This document shows positions 7,576-22,734 of a DNA stretch of 64,000 bases, piece after piece. The notes beneath the pieces were generated by a model that had not been told where the DNA came from, did no database searches, and saw only the letters and a list, made by a program, of their open reading frames with translations. The first letter of the stretch is position 1. Each line of letters begins with the position of its first letter. The translations under genes and the position numbers were made by a program. This stretch comes from Catonia carolina (lineage: Eukaryota; Arthropoda; Insecta; Hemiptera; Achilidae), in assembly GCA_035578175.1 (NCBI GenBank), contig JAQMRL010000003.1, positions 27,600,672-27,664,671 of the forward strand, read 5' to 3'.

Positions 7576-9470
7576 TAGTGTGACTGATTGCCGTTAAAAG
7601 GGCACAATTTGTATTTTGCTCTTACTAAGTATAGTTCAGGTATACCTATTCTAAATTTCAGTTTGGTAATGCCGGCGATTCTACTAGCGATTAGTTGACA
7701 AAAAAAACTTCAGAGACGTCCTTATTAGAATAAACTTTAAAATACAATGAAAAAATCACAATGTGTTACGTTCGTATAGTAGTGTTTGCATGGTAGCCGA
7801 CAAAATAATGTCTTAAATTTAAGCAAGCTTGTATGTGACAACGCAATGTATTTTTGTGCTTCCTTTTTATGACTTTTTTATTTTCATACTGTGAAAAGCA
7901 GTATTAATATACTGCTGTTTCATACAATAAACCATAATCATTCCGTACTCGGAAGAACCTTAACAAGTTTAAAAATGTTTTTGGTAGGCGTTTTAATTCT
8001 GGAAAGTATAACATTTCAGTAGACGTTACTGATTAATATTCGGCCGTATCGTTAACTGGGCGGTGACAATGGGCGGATTTATGTAAAAATTTAAGTCGAC
8101 GTCACGCGCAGGAACAGTAGCGGACCAATCAGGAAGCTCGATACTGACAAATGACGTAATACTGATTGAGACTTTTTCATTGGTTGATAACGGATGACGT
8201 AGTGAACTATAATGAGCCCTCTGATTGGACAATATTAACCAATCAAAATGACGCCTAAGAAGACATCTGATTGGTTAGGTTTGGAGATTTTTCATTGGTT
8301 GAGAATACTACACTCTGATTGGTCCTATAATATATCTGCCTTTTACGTCACACGCGCGTTGTCGTCATTGTAGGCCGCCTTACTGGCAAGACCTATATAA
8401 TTATTTTTTTCAACTGTACATCAGTTATATTATATTTTAAAAGTATATATTCGGGTATGTTAAAGACACAAATAGTGCGAAAGAACTAAAAATTCGTTAA
8501 GTAACGCTCCCTAATTAGCGTTTTTATTTCTTGTTGATTATTTCTCTGTTGATTTAGGAACTGATAGTTAACTCAAGACGTAAAATGAAAATATACACGT
8601 TCTGCGCCAACAGAGTAAAACTCCAATCAGCATTTCATTCCTCCTTAAAAACCGTTAGAAAATTCATTGTGCATTTCTCTCTGTTCATTATAGCTATAGT
8701 CAAAATTCAAGCACAAAAATTATAATAACCCTTAGAAATAAAACTGTGCGTATTGATGTACTACGCCTATGCTATTTAAGGAAGATGTTGGTTTGAACAT
8801 TAAATTTAATAAACTATTATCAGATTATATTTTTTGTACGATTAGTAAAATTAAATTTGTACGTTGTTTAATAACGACTTTGATAACATCCTTTCTTACA
8901 AATCGGATTTTTCGAGTTACTTAAAAATAGGTAAATAATGAGATGTTAAATACTCGGCACGATTAAATTGATTTTTTAGATCATTAGGGTAGAAGTTAGT
9001 ACAAACATTTACAAGTTATCTGAAATAAACTGAAAAGTTAATTGGGTTACTTTTTTTGGTTTGGAACCGTATGTTTCAGTAGAAAAGTCATTTGATGAGC
9101 AAAGCAGGCCTTCTAAAACATTTTCAGTTCGCACCTTTTAATTGCGCCTTTCATATATTCACACTGCAAGGTCTAACTGTATAATAACCTACTGTCATAT
9201 GAAGAAGGTCTTAAAGTGTTTATTTCACCAGTACTTCTTATGTTGTTATAATGTTTTAGTGGAAAATTGCTTCATTCGTGAAGAAAACAGAACAATTATT
9301 TTAGCCGTGGAAGTAGCAGTTAAAATTTAAAAAATATTTAACAGTTTAATGTTTCATATAGGCAATACTAATTTTTGCGTCATAAAATAAAATAATGAAA
9401 ATAACTGCCAATAAACGCGGAGATATGTCAAAAATATTGCCTAGAAATTTTTCATATCGTTAACCGTTTT
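7576..9470 (+). repeat. Monomer copy 5
   Basis: TATA box at 8394. Private changes include CTACTAGCG near 7681, CCTATAATAT near 8325, TTCAACTG near 8409, CCAACAGAG near 8609 and TAACCTAC near 9186. TTTTTGCGTC near its 3' end is shared with copy 22. Confidence 0.97.
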
Positions 9471-11365
9471 TAGTGTGACTGATTGCCGTTAAAAGGGCAC
9501 AATTTGTATTTTGCTCTTACTAAGTATAGTTCAGGTATACCTATTCTAAATTTCAGTTTGGTAATGCCGGCGATTCTACTGGCGATTAGTTGACAAAAAA
9601 AACTTCAGAGACGTCCTTATTAGAATAAACTTTAAAATACAATGAAAAAATCACAATGTGTTACGTTCGTATAGTAGTGTTTGCATGGTAGCCGACAAAA
9701 TAATGTCTTAAATTTAAGCAAGCTTGTATGTGACAACGCAATGTATTTTTGTGCTTCCTTTTTATGACTTTTTTATTTTCATACTGTGAAAAGCAGTATT
9801 AATATACTGCTGTTTCATACAATAAACCATAATCATTCCGTACTCGGAAGAACCTTAACAAGTTTAAAAATGTTTTTGGTAGGCGTTTTAATTCTGGAAA
9901 GTATAACATTTCAGTAGACGTTACTGATTAATATTCGGCCGTATCGTTAACTGGGCGGTGACAATGGGCGGATTTATGTAAAAATTTAAGTCGACGTCAC
10001 GCGCAGGAACAGTAGCGGACCAATCAGGAAGCTCGATACTGACAAATGACGTAATACTGATTGAGACTTTTTCATTGGTTGATAACGGATGACGTAGTGA
10101 ACTATAATGAGCCCTCTGATTGGACAATATTAACCAATCAAAATGACGCCTAAGAAGACATCTGATTGGTTAGGTTTGGAGATTTTTCATTGGTTGAGAA
10201 TACTACACTCTGATTGGTCCTATATTATATCTGCCTTTTACGTCACACGCGCGTTGTCGTCATTGTAGGCCGCCTTACTGGCAAGACCTATATAATTATT
10301 TTTTTCTACTGTACATCAGTTATATTATATTTTAAAAGTATATATTCGGGTATGTTAAAGACACAAATAGTGCGAAAGAACTAAAAATTCGTTAAGTAAC
10401 GCTCCCTAATTAGCGTTTTTATTTCTTGTTGATTATTTCTCTGTTGATTTAGGAACTGATAGTTAACTCAAGACGTAAAATTAAAATATACACGTTCTGC
10501 GCCAATAGAGTAAAACTCCAATCAGCAATTCATTCCTCCTTAAAAACCGTTAGAAAATTCATTGTGCATTTCTCTCTGTTCATTATAGCTATAGTCAAAA
10601 TTCAAGCACAAAAATTATAATAACCCTTAGAAATAAAACTGTGCGTATTGATGTACTACGCCTATGCTATTTAAGGAAGATGTTGGTTTGAACATTAAAT
10701 TTAATAAACTATTATCAGATTATATTTTTTGTACGATTAGTAAAATTAAATTTGTACGTTGTTTCATAACGACTTTGATAACATCCTTTCTTACAAATCT
10801 GATTTTTCGAGTTACTTAAAAACAGGTAAATAATGAGATGTTAAATACTCGGCACGATTAAATTGATTTTTTAGATCATTAGGGTAGAAGTTAGTACAAA
10901 CATTTACAAGTTATCTGAAATAAACTGAAAAGTTAATTGGGTTACTTTTTTTGGTTTGGAACCGTATGTTTCAGTAGAAAAGTCATTTGATGAGCAAAGC
11001 AGGCCTTCTAAAACATTTTCAGTTCGCACCTTTCATTTGCGCCTTTCATATATTCACACTGCAAGGTCTAACTGTATAATAATCTACTGTCATATAAAGA
11101 AGGTCTTAAAGTGTTTATTTCACCAGTACTTCTTATGTTGTTATAATGTTTTAGTGGAAAATTGCTTCATTCGTGAAGAAAACAGAACAATTATTTTAGC
11201 CGTGGAAGTAGCAGTTAAAATTTAAAAAATATTTAACAGTTTAATGTTTCATATAGGCAATACTAATTTTCGCGTCATAAAATAAAATAATGAAAATAAC
11301 TGCCAATAAACGCGGAGATATGTCAAAAATATTGCCTAGAAATTTTTCATATCGTTAACCGTTTT
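9471..11365 (+). repeat. Monomer copy 6 (46-residue frame lacks its ATG)
   Basis: TATA box at 10289. ATT replaces ATG at 10480. Shares three marks with copies 7 and 8: the AACAGGTAAA splice-donor form near 10821, CATTTGCGCC near 11034 and CATATAAAG near 11091. The last mark also removes the ATG of the 43-residue 3' frame. Confidence 0.97.
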
Positions 11366-13260
11366 TAGTGTGACTGATTGCCGTTAAAAGGGCACAATTT
11401 GTATTTTGCTCTTACTAAGTATAGTTCAGGTATACCTATTCTAAATTTCAGTTTGGTAATGCCGGCGATTCTACTGGCGATTAGTTGACAAAAAAAACTT
11501 CAGAGACGTCCTTATTAGAATAAACTTTAAAATACAATGAAAAAATCACAATGTGTTACGTTCGTATAGTAGTGTTTGCATGGTAGCCGACAAAATAATG
11601 TCTTAAATTTAAGCAAGCTTGTATGTGACAACGCAATGTATTTTTGTGCTTCCTTTTTATGACTTTTTTATTTTCATACTGTGAAAAGCAGTATTAATAT
11701 ACTGCTGTTTCATACAATAAACCATAATCATTCCGTACTCGGAAGAACCTTAACAAGTTTAAAAATGTTTTTGGTAGGCGTTTTAATTCTGGAAAGTATA
11801 ACATTTCAGTAGACGTTACTGATTAATATTCGGCCGTATCGTTAACTGGGCGGTGACAATGGGCGGATTTATGTAAAAATTTAAGTCGACGTCACGCGCA
11901 GGAACAGTAGCGGACCAATCAGGAAGCTCGATACTGACAAATGACGTAATACTGATTGAGACTTTTTCATTGGTTGATAACGGATGACGTAGTGAACTAT
12001 AATGAGCCCTCTGATTGGACAATATTAACCAATCAAAATGACGCCTAAGAAGACATCTGATTGGTTAGGTTTGGAGATTTTTCATTGGTTGAGAATACTA
12101 CACTCTGATTGGTCCTATATTATATCTGCCTTTTACGTCACACGCGCGTTGTCGTCATTGTAGGCCGCCTTACTGGCAAGACCTATATAATTATTTTTTT
12201 CTACTGTACATCAGTTATATTATATTTTAAAAGTATATATTCGGGTATGTTAAAGACACAAATAGTGCGAAAGAACTAAAAATTCGTTAAGTAACGCTCC
12301 CTAATTAGCGTTTTTATTTCTTGTTGATTATTTCTCTGTTGATTTAGGAACTGATAGTTAACTCAAGACGTAAAATGAAAATATACACGTTCTGCGCCAA
12401 TAGAGTAAAACTCCAATCAGCAATTCATTCCTCCTTAAAAACCGTTAGAAAATTCATTGTGCATTTCTCTCTGTTCATTATAGCTATAGTCAAAATTCAA
12501 GCACAAAAATTATAATAACCCTTAGAAATAAAACTGTGCGTATTGATGTACTACGCCTATGCTATTTAAGGAAGATGTTGGTTTGAACATTAAATTTAAT
12601 AAACTATTATCAGATTATATTTTTTGTACGATTAGTAAAATTAAATTTGTACGTTGTTTCATAACGACTTTGATAACATCCTTTCTTACAAATCTGATTT
12701 TTCGAGTTACTTAAAAACAGGTAAATAATGAGATGTTAAATACTCGGCACGATTAAATTGATTTTTTAGATCATTAGGGTAGAAGTTAGTACAAACATTT
12801 ACAAGTTATCTGAAATAAACTGAAAAGTTAATTGGGTTACTTTTTTTGGTTTGGAACCGTATGTTTCAGTAGAAAAGTCATTTGATGAGCAAAGCAGGCC
12901 TTCTAAAACATTTTCAGTTCGCACCTTTCATTTGCGCCTTTCATATATTCACACTGCAAGGTCTAACTGTATAATAATCTACTGTCATATAAAGAAGGTC
13001 TTAAAGTGTTTATTTCACCAGTACTTCTTATGTTGTTATAATGTTTTAGTGGAAAATTGCTTCATTCGTGAAGAAAACAGAACAATTATTTTAGCCGTGG
13101 AAGTAGCAGTTAAAATTTAAAAAATATTTAACAGTTTAATGTTTCATATAGGCAATACTAATTTTCGCGTCATAAAATAAAATAATGAAAATAACTGCCA
13201 ATAAACGCGGAGATATGTCAAAAATATTGCCTAGAAATTTTTCATATCGTTAACCGTTTT
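11366..13260 (+). repeat. Monomer copy 7
   Basis: TATA box at 12184. I see no difference from copy 8 by eye, and only the ATG/ATT change near 10480 separates it clearly from copy 6. Confidence 0.97.
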
Positions 13261-15155
13261 TAGTGTGACTGATTGCCGTTAAAAGGGCACAATTTGTATT
13301 TTGCTCTTACTAAGTATAGTTCAGGTATACCTATTCTAAATTTCAGTTTGGTAATGCCGGCGATTCTACTGGCGATTAGTTGACAAAAAAAACTTCAGAG
13401 ACGTCCTTATTAGAATAAACTTTAAAATACAATGAAAAAATCACAATGTGTTACGTTCGTATAGTAGTGTTTGCATGGTAGCCGACAAAATAATGTCTTA
13501 AATTTAAGCAAGCTTGTATGTGACAACGCAATGTATTTTTGTGCTTCCTTTTTATGACTTTTTTATTTTCATACTGTGAAAAGCAGTATTAATATACTGC
13601 TGTTTCATACAATAAACCATAATCATTCCGTACTCGGAAGAACCTTAACAAGTTTAAAAATGTTTTTGGTAGGCGTTTTAATTCTGGAAAGTATAACATT
13701 TCAGTAGACGTTACTGATTAATATTCGGCCGTATCGTTAACTGGGCGGTGACAATGGGCGGATTTATGTAAAAATTTAAGTCGACGTCACGCGCAGGAAC
13801 AGTAGCGGACCAATCAGGAAGCTCGATACTGACAAATGACGTAATACTGATTGAGACTTTTTCATTGGTTGATAACGGATGACGTAGTGAACTATAATGA
13901 GCCCTCTGATTGGACAATATTAACCAATCAAAATGACGCCTAAGAAGACATCTGATTGGTTAGGTTTGGAGATTTTTCATTGGTTGAGAATACTACACTC
14001 TGATTGGTCCTATATTATATCTGCCTTTTACGTCACACGCGCGTTGTCGTCATTGTAGGCCGCCTTACTGGCAAGACCTATATAATTATTTTTTTCTACT
14101 GTACATCAGTTATATTATATTTTAAAAGTATATATTCGGGTATGTTAAAGACACAAATAGTGCGAAAGAACTAAAAATTCGTTAAGTAACGCTCCCTAAT
14201 TAGCGTTTTTATTTCTTGTTGATTATTTCTCTGTTGATTTAGGAACTGATAGTTAACTCAAGACGTAAAATGAAAATATACACGTTCTGCGCCAATAGAG
14301 TAAAACTCCAATCAGCAATTCATTCCTCCTTAAAAACCGTTAGAAAATTCATTGTGCATTTCTCTCTGTTCATTATAGCTATAGTCAAAATTCAAGCACA
14401 AAAATTATAATAACCCTTAGAAATAAAACTGTGCGTATTGATGTACTACGCCTATGCTATTTAAGGAAGATGTTGGTTTGAACATTAAATTTAATAAACT
14501 ATTATCAGATTATATTTTTTGTACGATTAGTAAAATTAAATTTGTACGTTGTTTCATAACGACTTTGATAACATCCTTTCTTACAAATCTGATTTTTCGA
14601 GTTACTTAAAAACAGGTAAATAATGAGATGTTAAATACTCGGCACGATTAAATTGATTTTTTAGATCATTAGGGTAGAAGTTAGTACAAACATTTACAAG
14701 TTATCTGAAATAAACTGAAAAGTTAATTGGGTTACTTTTTTTGGTTTGGAACCGTATGTTTCAGTAGAAAAGTCATTTGATGAGCAAAGCAGGCCTTCTA
14801 AAACATTTTCAGTTCGCACCTTTCATTTGCGCCTTTCATATATTCACACTGCAAGGTCTAACTGTATAATAATCTACTGTCATATAAAGAAGGTCTTAAA
14901 GTGTTTATTTCACCAGTACTTCTTATGTTGTTATAATGTTTTAGTGGAAAATTGCTTCATTCGTGAAGAAAACAGAACAATTATTTTAGCCGTGGAAGTA
15001 GCAGTTAAAATTTAAAAAATATTTAACAGTTTAATGTTTCATATAGGCAATACTAATTTTCGCGTCATAAAATAAAATAATGAAAATAACTGCCAATAAA
15101 CGCGGAGATATGTCAAAAATATTGCCTAGAAATTTTTCATATCGTTAACCGTTTT
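13261..15155 (+). repeat. Monomer copy 8
   Basis: TATA box at 14079. Carries the full copy 6-8 mark set and appears identical to copy 7, which points to a very recent duplication. Confidence 0.97.
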
Positions 15156-17049
15156 TAGTGTGACTGATTGCCGTTAAAAGGGCACAATTTGTATTTTGCT
15201 CTTACTAAGTATAGTTCAGGTATACCTATTCTAAATTTCAGTTTGGTAATGCCGGCGATTCTACTGGCGATTAGTTGACAAAAAAAACTTCAGAGACGTC
15301 CTTATTAGAATAAACTTTAAAATACAATGAAAAAATCACAATGTGTTACGTTCGTATAGTAGTGTTTGCATGGTAGCCGACAAAATAATGTCTTAAATTT
15401 AAGCAAGCTTGTATGTGACAACGCAATGTATTTTTGTGCTTCCTTTTTATGACTTTTTTATTTTCATACTGTGAAAAGCAGTATTAATATACTGCTGTTT
15501 CATACAATAAACCATAATCATTCCGTACTCGGAAGAACCTTAACAAGTTTAAAAATGTTTTTGGTAGGCGTTTTAATTCTGGAAAGTATAAAATTTCAGT
15601 AGACGTTACTGATTAATATTCGGCCGTATCGTTAACTGGGCGGTGACAATGGGCGGATTTATGTAAAAATTTAAGTCGACGTCACGCGCAGGAACAGTAG
15701 CGGACCAATCAGGAAGCTCGATACTGACAAATGACGTAATACTGATTGAGACGTTTTCATTGGTTGATAACGGATGACATAGTGAACTATAATGAGCCCT
15801 CTGATTGGACAATATTAACCAATCAAAATGACGCCTAAGAAGACATCTGATTGGTTAGGTTTGGAGATTTTTCATTGGTTGAGAATACTACACTCTGATT
15901 GGTCCTATATTATATCTGCCTTTTACGTCACACGCGCGTTGTCGTCATTGTAGGCCGCCTTACTGGCAAGACCTATATAATTATTTTTTTCTACTGTACA
16001 TCAGTTATATTATATTTTAAAAGTATATATTCGGGTATGTTAAAGACACAAATAGTGCGAAAGAACTAAAAATTCGTTAAGTAACGCTCCCTAATTAGCG
16101 TTTTTATTTCTTGTTGATTATTTCTCTGTTGATTTAGGAACTGATAGTTAACTCAAGACGTAAAATGAAAATATACACGTTCTGCGCCAATAGAGTAAAA
16201 CTCCAATCAGCAATTCATTCCTCCTTAAAAACCGTTAGAAAATTCATTGTGCATTTCTCTCTGTTCATTATAGCTATAGTCAAAATTCAAGCACAAAAAT
16301 TATAATAACCCTTAGAAATAAAACTGTGCGTATTGATGTACTACGCCTATGCTATTTAAGGAAGATGTTGGTTTGAACATTAAATTTAATAAACTATTAT
16401 CAGATTATATTTTTTGTACGATTAGTAAAATTAAATTTGTACGTTGTTTCATAACGACTTTGATAACATCCTTCTTACAAATCTGATTTTTCGAGTTACT
16501 TAAAAATAGGTAAATAATGAGATGTTAAATATTCGGCACGATTAAATTGATTTTTTAGATCATTAGGGTAGAAGTTAGTACAAACATTTACAAGTTATCT
16601 GAAATAAACTGAAAAGTTAATTGGGTTACTTTTTTTGGTTTGGAACCGTATGTTTCAGTAGAAAAGTCATTTGATGAGCAAAGCAGGCCTTCTAAAACAT
16701 TTTCAGTTCGCACCTTTCAATTGCGCCTTTCATATATTCACACTGCAAGGTCTAACTGTATAATAATCTACTGTCATATGAAGAAGGTCTTAAAGTGTTT
16801 ATTTCACCAGTACTTCTTATGTTGTTATAATGTTTTAGTGGAAAATTGCTTCATTCGTGAAGAAAACAGAACAATTATTTTAGCCGTGGAAGTAGCAGTT
16901 AAAATTTAAAAAATATTTAACAGTTTAATGTTTCATATAGGCAATACTAATTTTCGCGTCATAAAATAAAATAATGAAAATAACTGCCAATAAACGCGGA
17001 GATATGTCAAAAATATTGCCTAGAATTTTTTCATATCGTTAACCGTTTT
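15156..17049 (+). repeat. Monomer copy 9 (third CRE lost)
   Basis: TATA box at 15974. Length 1,894: a one-base deletion in CATCCTTCTTAC near 16467. TGACATAG at 15775 replaces TGACGTAG, removing the third CRE. Other private changes are AAAATTTCAG near 15590, ACGTTTTC near 15751 and ATATTCGGC near 16529. Confidence 0.97.
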
Positions 17050-18944
17050 TAGTGTGACTGATTGCCGTTAAAAGGGCACAATTTGTATTTTGCTCTTACT
17101 AAGTATAGTTCAGGTATACCTATTCTAAATTTCAGTTTGGTAATGCCGGCGATTCTACTGGCGATTAGTTGACAAAAAAAACTTCAGAGACGTCCTTATT
17201 AGAATAAACTTTAAAATACAATGAAAAAATCACAATGTGTTACGTTCGTATAGTAGTGTTTGCATGGTAGCCGACAAAATAATGTCTTAAATTTAAGCAA
17301 GCTTGTATGTGACAACGCAATGTATTTTTGTGCTTCCTTTTTATGACTTTTTTATTTTCATACTGTGAAAAGCAGTATTAATATACTGCTGTTTCATACA
17401 ATAAACAATAATCATTCCGTACTCGGAAGAACCTTAACAAGTTTAAAAATGTTTTTGGTAGGCGTTTTAATTCTGGAAAGTATAACATTTCAGTAGACGT
17501 TACTGATTAATATTCGGCCGTATCGTTAACTGGGCGGTGACAATGGGCGGATTTATGTAAAAATTTAAGTCGACGTCACGCGCAGGAACAGTAGCGGACC
17601 AATCAGGAAGCTCGATACTGACAAATGACGTAATACTGATTGAGACTTTTTCATTGGTTGATATCGGATGACGTAGTGAACTATAATGAGCCCTCTGATT
17701 GGACAATATTAACCAATCAAAATGACGCCTAAGAAGACATCTGATTGGTTAGGTTTGGAGATTTTTCATTGGTTGAGAATACTACACTCTGATTGGTCCT
17801 ATATTATATCTGCCTTTTACGTCACACGCGCGTTGTCGTCATTGTAGGCCGCCTTACTGGCAAGACCTATATAATTATTTTTTTCTACTGTACATCAGTT
17901 ATATTATATTTTAAAAGTATATATTCGGGTATGTTAAAGACACAAATAGTGCGAAAGAACTAAAAATTCGTTAAGTAACGCTCCCTAATTAGCGTTTTTA
18001 TTTCTTGTTGATTATTTCTCTGTTGATTTAGGAACTGATAGTTAACTCAAGACGTAAAATGAAAATATACACGTTCTGCGCCAATAGAGTAAAACTCCAA
18101 TCAGCAATTCATTCCTCCTTAAAAACCGTTAGAAAATTCATTGTGCATTTCTCTCTGTTCATTATAGCTATAGTCAAAATTCAAGCACAAAAATTATAAT
18201 AACCCTTAGAAATAAAACTGTGCGTATTGATGTACTACGCCTATGCTATTTAAGGAAGATGTTGGTTTGAACATTAAATTTAATAAACTATTATCAGATT
18301 ATATTTTTTGTACGATTAGTAAAATTAAATTTGTACGTTGTTTCATAACGACTTTGATAACATCCTTTCTTACAAATCTGATTTTTCGAGTTACTTAAAA
18401 ATAGGTAAATAATGAGATGTTAAATACTCGGCACGATTAAATTGATTTTTTAGATCATTAGGGTAGAAGTTAGTACAAACATTTACAAGTTATCTGAAAT
18501 AAACTGAAAAGTTAATTGGGTTATTTTTTTTGGTTTGGAACCGTATGTTTCAGTAGAAAAGTCATTTGATGAGCAAAGCAGGCCTTCTAAAACATTTTCA
18601 GTTCGCACCTTTCAATTGCGCCTTTCATATATTCACACTGCAAGGTCTAACTGTATAATAATCTACTGTCATATGAAGAACGTCTTAAAGTGTTTATTTC
18701 ACCAGTACTTCTTATGTTTTTATAATGTTTTAGTGGAAAATTGCTTCATTCGTGAAGAAAACAGAACAATTATTTTAGCCGTGGAAATAGCAGTTAAAAT
18801 TTAAAAAATATTTAACAGTTTAATGTTTCATATAGGCAATACTAATTTTCGCGTCATAAAATAAAATAATGAAAATAACTGCCAATAAACGCGGAGATAT
18901 GTCAAAAATATTGCCTAGAAATTTTTCATATCGTTAACCGTTTT
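17050..18944 (+). repeat. Monomer copy 10
   Basis: TATA box at 17868. Private changes: AAACAATA near 17404, GATATCGG near 17660, GGGTTATTTT near 18518, GAACGTC near 18677 and GAAATAGC near 18784. ATGTTTTTAT near 18715 is shared with copy 11. Confidence 0.97.
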
Positions 18945-20839
18945 TAGTGTGACTGATTGCCGTTAAAAGGGCACAATTTGTATTTTGCTCTTACTAAGTA
19001 TAGTTCAGGTATACCTATTCTAAATTTCAGTTTGGTAATGCCGGCGATTCTACTGGCGATTAGTTGACAAAAAAAACTTCAGAGACGTCCTTATTAGAAT
19101 AAACTTTAAAATACAATGAAAAAATCACAATGTGTTACGTTCGTATAGTAGTGTTTGCATGGTAGCCGACAAAATAATGTCTTAAATTTAAGCAAGCTTG
19201 TATGTGACAACGCAATGTATTTTTGTGCTTCCTTTTTATGACTTTTTTATTTTCATACTGTGAAAAGCAGTATTAATGTACTGCTGTTTCATACAATAAA
19301 CCATAATCATTCCGCACTCGGAAGAACCTTAACAAGTTTAAAAATGTTTTTGGTAGGCGTTTTAATTCTGGAAAGTATAACATTTCAGTAGACGTTACTG
19401 ATTAATATTCGGCCGTATCGTTAACTGGGCGGTGACAATGGGCGGATTTATGTAAAAATGTAAGTCGACGTCACGCGCAGGAACAGTAGCGGACCAATCA
19501 GGAAGCTCGATACTGACAAATGACGTAATACTGATTGAGACTTTTTCATTGGTTGATAACGGATGACGTAGTGAACTATAATGAGCCCTCTGATTGGACA
19601 ATATTAACCAATCAAAATGACGCCTAAGAAGACATCTGATTGGTTAGGTTTGGAGATTTTTCATTGGTTGAGAATACTACACTCTGATTGGTCCTATATT
19701 ATATCTGCCTTTTACGTCACACGCGCGTTGTCGTCATTGTAGGCCGCCTTACTGGCAAGACCTATATAATTATTTTTTTCTACTGTACATCAGTTATATT
19801 ATATTTTAAAAGTATATATTCGGGTATGTTAAAGACACAAATAGTGCGAAAGAACTAAAAATTCGTTAAGTAACGCTCCCTAATTAGCGTTTTTATTTCT
19901 TGTTGATTATTTCTCTGTTGATTTAGGAACTGATAGTTAACTCAAGACGTAAAATGAAAATATACACGTTCTGCGCCAATAGAGTAAAACTCCAATCAGC
20001 AATTCATTCCTCCTTAAAAACCGTTAGAAAATTCATTGTGCATTTCTCTCTGTTCATTATAGCTATAGTCAAAATTCAAGCACAAAAATTATAATAACCC
20101 TTAGAAATAAAACTGTGCGTATTGATGTACTACGCCTATGCTATTTAAGGAAGATGTTGGTTTGAACATTAAATTTAATAAACTATTATCAGATTATATT
20201 TTTTGTACGATTAGTAAAATTAAATTTGTACGTTGTTTCATAACGACTTTGATAACATCCTTTCTTACAAATCTGATTTTTCGAGTTACTTAAAAATAGG
20301 TAAATAATGAGATGTTAAATACTCGGCACGATTAAATTGATTTTTTAGATCATTAGGGTAGAAGTTAGTACAAACATTTACAAGTTATCTGAAATAAACT
20401 GAAAAGTTAATTGGGTTACTTTTTTTGGTTTGGAACCGTATGTTTCAGTAGAAAAGTCATTTGATGAGCAAAGCAGGCCTTCTAAAACATTTTCAGTTCG
20501 CACCTTTCAATTGCGCCTTTCATATATTCACACTGCAAGGTCTAACTGTATAATAATCTACTGTCATATGAAGAAGGTCTTAAAGTGTTTATTTCACCAG
20601 TACTTCTTATGTTTTTATAATGTTTTAGTGGAAAATTGCTTCATTCGTGAAGAAAACAGAACAATTATTTTAGCCGTGGAAGTAACAGTTAAAATTTAAA
20701 AAATATTTAACAGTTTAATGTTTCATATAGGCAATACTAATTTTCGCGTCATAAAATAAAATAATGAAAATAACTGCCAATAAACGCGGAGATATGTCAA
20801 AAATATTGCCTAGAAATTTTTCATATCGTTAACCGTTTT
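18945..20839 (+). repeat. Monomer copy 11
   Basis: TATA box at 19763. Has the AATGTACTGC hairpin arm, CCGCACTCGG near 19312 (private), ATGTTTTTAT near 20610 and GTAACAG near 20683. Confidence 0.97.
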
Positions 20840-22734
20840 TAGTGTGACTGATTGCCGTTAAAAGGGCACAATTTGTATTTTGCTCTTACTAAGTATAGTT
20901 CAGGTATACCTATTCTAAATTTCAGTTTGGTAATGCCGGCGATTCTACTGGCGATTAGTTGACAAAAAAAACTTCAGAGACGTCCTTATTAGAATAAACT
21001 TTAAAATACAATGAAAAAATCACAATGTGTTACGTTCGTATAGTAGTGTTTGCATGGTAGCCGACAAAATAATGTCTTAAATTTAAGCAAGCTTGTATGT
21101 GACAACGCAATGTATTTTTGTGCTTCCTTTTTATGACTTTTTTATTTTCATACTGTGAAAAGCAGTATTAATGTACTGCTGTTTCATACAATAAACCATA
21201 ATCATTCCGTACTCGGAAGAACCTTAACAAGTTTAAAAATGTTTTTGGTAGGCGTTTTAATTCTGGAAAGTATAACATTTCAGTAGACGTTACTGATTAA
21301 TATTCGGCCGTATCGTTAACTGGGCGGTGACAATGGGCGGATTTATGTAAAAATTTAAGTCGACGTCACGCGCAGGAACAGTAGCGGACCAATCAGGAAG
21401 CTCGATACTGACAAATGACGTAATACTGATTGAGACTTTTTCATTGGTTGATAACGGATGACGTAGTGAACTATAATGAGCCCTCTGATTGGACAATATT
21501 AACCAATCAAAATGACGCCTAAGAAGACATCTGATTGGTTAGGTTTGGAGATTTTTCATTGGTTGAGAATACTACACTCTGATTGGTCCTATATTATATC
21601 TGCCTTTTACGTCACACGCGCGTTGTCGTCATTGTAGGCCGCCTTACTGGCAAGACCTATATAATTATTTTTTTCTACTGTACATCAGTTATATTATATT
21701 TTAAAAGTATATATTCGGGTATGTTAAAGACACAAATAGTGCGAAAGAACTAAAAATTCGTTTAGTAACGCTCCCTAATTAGCGTTTTTATTTCTTGTTG
21801 ATTATTTCTCTGTTGATTTAGGAACTGATAGTTAACTCAAGACGTAAAATGAAAATATACACGTTCTGCGCCAATAGAGTAAAACTCCAATCAGCAATTC
21901 ATTCCTCCTTAAAAACCGTTAGAAAATTCATTGTGCATTTCTCTCTGTTCATTATAGCTATAGTCAAAATTCAAGCACAAAAATTATAATAACCCTTAGA
22001 AATAAAACTGTGCGTATTGATGTACTACGCCTATGCTATTTAAGGAAGATGTTGGTTTGAACATTAAATTTAATAAACTATTATCAGATTATATTTTTTG
22101 TACGATTAGTAAAATTAAATTTGTACGTTGTTTCATAACGACTTTGATAACATCCTTTCTTACAAATCTGATTTTTCGAGTTACTTAAAAATAGGTAAAT
22201 AATGAGATGTTAAATACTCGGCACGATTAAATTGATTTTTTAGATCATTAGGGTAGAAGTTAGTACAAACATTTACAAGTTATCTGAAATAAACTGAAAA
22301 GTTAATTGGGTTACTTTTTTTGGTTTGGAACCGTATGTTTCAGTAGAAAAGTCATTTGATGAGCAAAGCAGGCCTTCTAAAACATTTTCAGTTCGCACCT
22401 TTCAATTGCGCCTTTCATATATTCACACTGCAAGGTCTAACTGTATAATAATCTACTGTCATATGAAGAAGGTCTTAAAGTGTTTATTTCACCAGTACTT
22501 CTTATGTTGTTATAATGTTTTAGTGGAAAATTGCTTCATTCGTGAAGAAAACAGAACAATTATTTTAGCCGTGGAAGTAGCAGTTAAAATTTAAAAAATA
22601 TTTAACAGTTTAATGTTTCATATAGGCAATACTAATTTTCGCGTCATAAAATAAAATAATGAAAATAACTGCCAATAAACGCGGAGATATGTCAAAAATA
22701 TTGCCTAGAAATTTTTCATATCGTTAACCGTTTT
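20840..22734 (+). repeat. Monomer copy 12
   Basis: TATA box at 21658. Carries the AATGTACTGC hairpin arm and a private CGTTTAGTAA near 21759; otherwise close to consensus. Confidence 0.97.
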
